This document shows, in pieces, positions 59,255 to 64,000 of a stretch of DNA of 64,000 nucleotides. The translations under genes were made by a program, and so were the position numbers. The stretch lies in contig VWPU01004870.1 in assembly GCA_013398955.1 (NCBI GenBank), positions 1 through 64,000 of the forward strand. Reading direction: 5' to 3'. Each line of letters starts with the position of its first letter. Position 1 is the first letter of the stretch. This DNA comes from Callaeas wilsoni. Lineage: Eukaryota; Chordata; Aves; Passeriformes; Callaeidae. The notes under the pieces were generated by a model. That model was not told the DNA's origin. It saw nothing but the letters and a program-made list of their open reading frames with translations, and did no database searches.

Positions 59255-62200
59255 TAAATATCAATAAAGCAGCATTTTCTCCTCCTTTCCTTCTACAGGA
59301 TTTTCTTCGTCCTATAGGACTCTGGTGTAAGGATCCTCCCAGTGGTACCATTTTCCTGCAGAAAATAAAACTGGGCTGTTGCAATGATTGCGTGTGCAGG
59401 AGGCGAATTCATGCCTTGGTGTGACACTGCTCGCCCCGGGAGCAGCCGTGGGTGAGGGAGGGGACAGCTCCTGGTTCATTAATGTCTTAGTAAATTCACT
59501 TTAACTGCAGCACTTCCCAGCTCCTGGCACTTCCCAAGGTTTTGCTGAGACGGGGTTTATTTGGGAATTACATAGTTGCAGAAGCAGCTTCTCAACCAAA
59601 TCAGATTGTCCAGTTGGACTATTTTTATTATTGTTAGGTTTGGGGCTTTAAAAAGGAACATCTTGCTTCCTGAGATTTCACAGATTTTGCAAGAAACCTC
59701 ACAGCAGACAAATTTTCCGACTGCCTGTGTGACTACATCAGAGTATGTAATCCCTGTAAAGTGCAAATTATCCTTTTGGAGGATTTTGCCCTTTGCCCAA
59801 CCTTCCTAATTTGCAAGTTCTTTAGTGAAGTGACTCAACTTATTTGTTTAACGCCTGGCACAGTTGGGCAATGAGACAAAATAATTCTAGTAACTTCCCC
59901 AACTGCAGTGCCCTTGTTGCCTCCGTTGGGGTCTCCTGGCTTTGCCACCACAGAAAATATCTGACATTATCCTGCTAGACAGAAACAGCAGCTTCTTTAG
60001 AAGACAAGGTCTGAGTTTTTACTGGATCTATCTACTCTTATTTTCCATAAGCAGCAGCAACCCCACCCTGGGTGTGCAATGAGGCCACTGAGTCACCATG
60101 AAGGAGTGACCAGCTCATTCACATCCCAGGGGAAGACCCAAAATCCCCTCCAGAGAAAAGAAGAGACATCTTCCTTTGGTTGATAATTAGAGGTGAAAAA
60201 ATGTTCCCTGGAAGCAACTAAAAAAAAAAAATTAAAAAAAAGAAAAGACTTTCCAGACCTGGATTTTTAAAACCAGCCAGAACTAGTGTGATCAAGGCCT
60301 TAGAGATATTGATAGAATTAGCCTCGTGATTTCTTCTCTGTGTTTACAGGAATAATATTTTTCCAAAGTTCAAAGTCTTCCTCTGCAGGAAGCATGTGAT
60401 GTGCTTTGCAGTCACACCATACTTTGATGCTATGAACAATTAAAAAAATCAATTTCTGGAGCGATATTTTCTATGCTTATAATCTCTGAACTAATTATAG
60501 GACTGGAAAATCAATAGCTATCTGGAAATCTTTCCAATACGGCCAGCTAAGCATGCTACAGATCATGCTGGAATATATTCTTCCCAAACACATGCTGCTC
60601 CTGACCATCTCCCACATCCCACGGGCAGATGATATCACTGTCAATAAACCTCTGTACCTCACTGCACTGCAGTGGCAGCATTCACCAAAATCTGCAGGGG
60701 GCAAATTGCTGAGAGCTGGAGCAATGCTTGTGCCAGCATTTTAAGCCAATGACAAAAAAAAGTTGAAAGACTCAGTTAGTTCAACAGGAACCTAAAAAAC
60801 GATTATGAAATAAAGTAATTAAAATTCCATGCCTTAGTTATAATGTTGCTTTTTCACCAGGCTTTATTAAAATAAAAAGTAGAATGTTCGGTGACTGAAA
60901 ATAAGCTCTTTCTCTAGTTTCCTAGCAAGAGAGAAGCAGTGTTAAATGGGCAGTTTGATGGTGATTACACTTCAGAAACACACGTAAAGAGGAAGGGTGT
61001 TGCTCTGATGAACAGGTCTCCTCTTGCTGTACAAACACACTGTGTTGACCGTGGCAAATCAGCTGGAACCAGAGCTCAAACCCTGGTGCCAGTGCTCTCC
61101 ACCACTTCCCACACACCTCAGGCATTGCTGGGATCTTCTCCAGGACGCTGCCGCCTCCCTCGTGCCCTGTGAGAGCTCCGTGTGCTCTTCCTTGCTGTGC
61201 TGGAGTTTGTGCTGCTGCTAAATGGGCACTGAATGTTCCCACTGGACACGGTGCCAACAGCACAGCGCGTGGGTAACAAGCACAGACCAGAGCGCAGGGG
61301 ATTTTCCCCACACTCCCATTTGCACTCCTGCGTGGTCCAAGAACGTGGTGGATTCTGAGCTGTCACAATGCCACAAAGTATTTGCTCTGATTTTATGTGT
61401 CTTTCTCTGATTATTCTTCATAGCTTCCCCCCACCCCCAGTGAACTGAACAGGGGAAAAGCAGGGCTGGGGCACACCGCTGCCCTCACTCCCTCCCCAGG
61501 CTGGGGGATCTCCACAGCTCCCCAAGGTGGTGATCCTCACCCGGGAGCGGAGCTTTGGGTCTAGCAGCCCATGAAGGTAAGGTGCAGCATATGCCTTGTC
61601 CCAGCCCTCGTCTCAGCAGACAGGCCGTGATTTATAGTCCCTCCTAAATAAGAATTTGGCAGGTTGGTTATGCTCAAAGAATTTAAATTTCAGAGCTGAG
61701 CATGACACACACAATGACCTGGACTGTAAATATCATTATTATTAATTTGTGTTTGCATTTCCGGAGCGCTCCCACGTGCAGCTGAGGAGCTCCTGTGCAC
61801 GCTGGGGCCGGGGAAGGAGCCCTTGGGCTGCTGACGGCCTGCGCAGAGCAGCGCGCCCAGGCCTGAGGGGCTCGGGGGGTTGATGGCAACAGCGCCCAGA
61901 ACACACCAGCGGTGTGGCTTTGCTGATCCGGGCCACTTTCTGCCAAAAAGCAACAGTTACAAAAGTATTGTGTTTATCATCACCACAGTGAAAATTTCCC
62001 TTTTAACTTCTAAGGCTGAAATGTCCTTGGTGGGGACGTGGAGCTGCCAGGTGCCATGCTCTGCTCAGACTCTGCGGTGACAGGCCTACAGCTGCTGCAC
62101 TTGGCTTCAGCGTGTTTTCCCTTCAGAGGATGGTGTCTTTGGACTTTGCTATCATTCTTGAAAATTTAATGTCATATTTCCTTCAAATAAAACTCAGCTG

Positions 62201-64000
62201 GAGTGCGAGAACTCACTTCTGTTTCTCTCTTAGGAGAGGAAGGCTGCGGTGTCTGCACATCACCTAAGGGGAAAGGCCTGAGGAAAAAGAGCTCAGACCC
62301 TTCAGAAATCTTTCAGAGAGAAGCTCCAGCTCTCCCTTATCTCTTTTAAAATTAACACATCATACTTTGCACATGCTGAGCAGCAAAGTTCCTAATACAG
62401 CTTCCCAATAACCCAGAGGCCCAGTGGGGCAGTGCCATTGCTTTATAAAGAGGGTGAGAGCAGGACACTCACTCCCCTGGCCAGTGACAAGCAGCACCTC
62501 AGGGACACCCTGAACTAGAGGTTTGCACAGGGATTATGGGGTTTAACAGCCACCAAAGCATGTGTCGCCCCTGAATTTGTATAATTCTTCCTTAAACACA
62601 GTTACAGTTTGGCTCTGTGATGCCTCTGCCACCAGTTGCTATTGTTTAATCAGTGGCTACTTTAAACCTCCTACCTCACCCTTTCATTTACAGGAACCTT
62701 TGGTCTTGTAATAATAAAAGCAGCTCACAGAACTGAGCAGGACAGATTCCAATGGTCCAGTTTGCAAAGCTAGCAGGGTCTCTCAATAGGATAACAAAAA
62801 GTCTGATAAAAATCCTAGGGAGGGGGTTTTCAGAAGTGTTTTTCCCACTGCAAACCACCACCAGCGCTCTTGAAAAATCCCATCTTTATTTGCTACTTAT
62901 TACATGTTCCCTGTGAATTCATTTCTGGCTCAAATTAGACTTATAATAAAACTCTAAAAAAATCTTCTTCTGGAAAAAAAAAAATAAATCCAGATCTGTT
63001 CTTCCTTCCTGGAGATTTGCTGCTTGTTCTGCAGCAGCAGATGTGAATCATGGAAGTCTTTATAACAGCAGTATTAGGAAATGATCATTCAGGCACCAGA
63101 AATCCATATGAGACATTATGTCTTTAAATAAATTGCTTGTTGCTATGTTAATCTAATCTTGTAAATACATGCACACTTAACTATATTAAAAATGTAAATG
63201 CTCCCAGACCTGGACTTCACATGATGAATAAAGAATTCCCCTTTCTTGCCTTGTCAGCTCTGTGGGTCTTAGAAAAACAAGATTTGATGGGCATTGAAAA
63301 TGTTGATGTCTGCATAGATTTAGCCAAAAGATTGTCATTATCATCTCAGGCCCCACGTGGCTCACAGGACTGAACTTGAAGAAACCTCTTTCAACATCCG
63401 CTCATGACAGCGACTCCAGCTCCAGGAGTGCCTCCAGCCAGTGACTTCCCTTCCATGGCACTGAATTTGCATTCATTAAACCCAGAGTTTTAATGATTTA
63501 TGGAGATTTATAAAAAATGGCAGCCCAGAGCTGCTGACACTCCCAAAGCTTCTGACAGGAGTACAACACATCATAAATCCACCCTGGTGTGAAATATTTA
63601 ATGAAAACTGGTGCAGGCATATCTGCAAGTGTTAACATGACCCATAAAATCAGGGATTCCAGCAAACTAAAATTATGAGTGTGCCCCAAACCTGAGGAGA
63701 TAGTAACATATATAATAACAATAGTATAATAATGTTAGTAATAACACTACTAATACAATTACCAGTCTCCTTGTCATTGTTTATTATGGTCACTACCCTG
63801 ATTAATTCTCAGCTCCAAGGATGGACAGACATAGACAGGGCCCATGCTTTCAAAAAAACCTCTGTGCTTTGGGAAACAAATTCCAGCTTCTCCTATCCCT
63901 TAGAAGAGCTACCAAGATTTTTGAGATAATCCGGAAAGGATCAGGAGGAGCCTTCTGCCGCTCACACAACAAGGTGTGCATTGGCTCATGCTGAGCCCCA
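59255..64000. other. non-coding interval, no gene seen
   Basis: Mostly AT-rich unique sequence with a GC-rich patch at 61780-61890 that is open on both strands. A perfect POU octamer ATTTGCAT lies at 63465-63472. A-rich runs occur at 60220-60246, and an AAT/TA-rich patch at 63704-63760. No exon, transposon or RNA gene is recognised. Confidence 0.5.

Noticed and set aside
1..64000. tRNA, rRNA, known microRNA precursors, CRISPR arrays, endogenous retrovirus LTRs
   Set aside because: None was recognised on reading; a tRNAscan, Rfam and RepeatMasker run would be needed to exclude diverged copies.

Overview
This window looks like non-coding DNA from a bird nuclear genome. Its few recognisable transposons are CR1-type LINEs. 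Four are short 3' ends carrying the avian terminal signature (imperfect ATTCTATG-type repeats next to a 'GGTTGGACT...GATCTT...TCCAACC' block). One is a much older, decayed CR1 copy that still shows reverse-transcriptase motifs. There are no bacterial operons, phage genes or CRISPR arrays. I cannot name the species or the locus. Single 'n' bases at 48537 and 49093 suggest a draft assembly.

Layout. Positions 1-125 are a CpG-dense block that ends in a good splice donor, with two in-frame ATGs upstream, followed at once by a G-quadruplex-forming run. A second segment (250-374) has a good acceptor, branch point and donor but is closed in all three frames. The simplest reading is the 5' end of a + strand transcript, with the rest of the window being a long first intron or flanking regulatory DNA. 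A second CpG-dense block lies at 2990-3325 and a third at about 57000-57340. Between them I find no convincing protein-coding exon. The longest open frames (up to about 235 codons) show no recognisable domain and no supporting splice structure.

The first 21.5 kb holds no transposon I can recognise. It carries AT-rich blocks with unusual symmetric sites: a perfect 15-bp Maf/AP-1-type palindrome (7874-7888), a second shorter one (10906-10916), and inverted homeodomain-core repeats at 7443-7462, 11917-11936 and 15631-15648. More candidate regulatory blocks lie near 17.4, 23.3, 26.8, 29.4, 45.6 and 55.1 kb. These are inferred from composition and motifs only; no conservation test was possible.

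From 40.8 to 43.8 kb there are CR1 remnants, including the ancient ~1.3-kb copy. From 48.4 to 49.3 kb there is a GGAGAA hexamer array interrupted by an 'n', then a ~192-bp direct duplication whose copies meet at another 'n' and differ only slightly. The duplication is best explained as an assembly artefact. Nothing here amounts to a new biological system. The most useful leads are the candidate 5' exon structure, the Maf-type palindromes, the ancient CR1 and the suspicious duplication.
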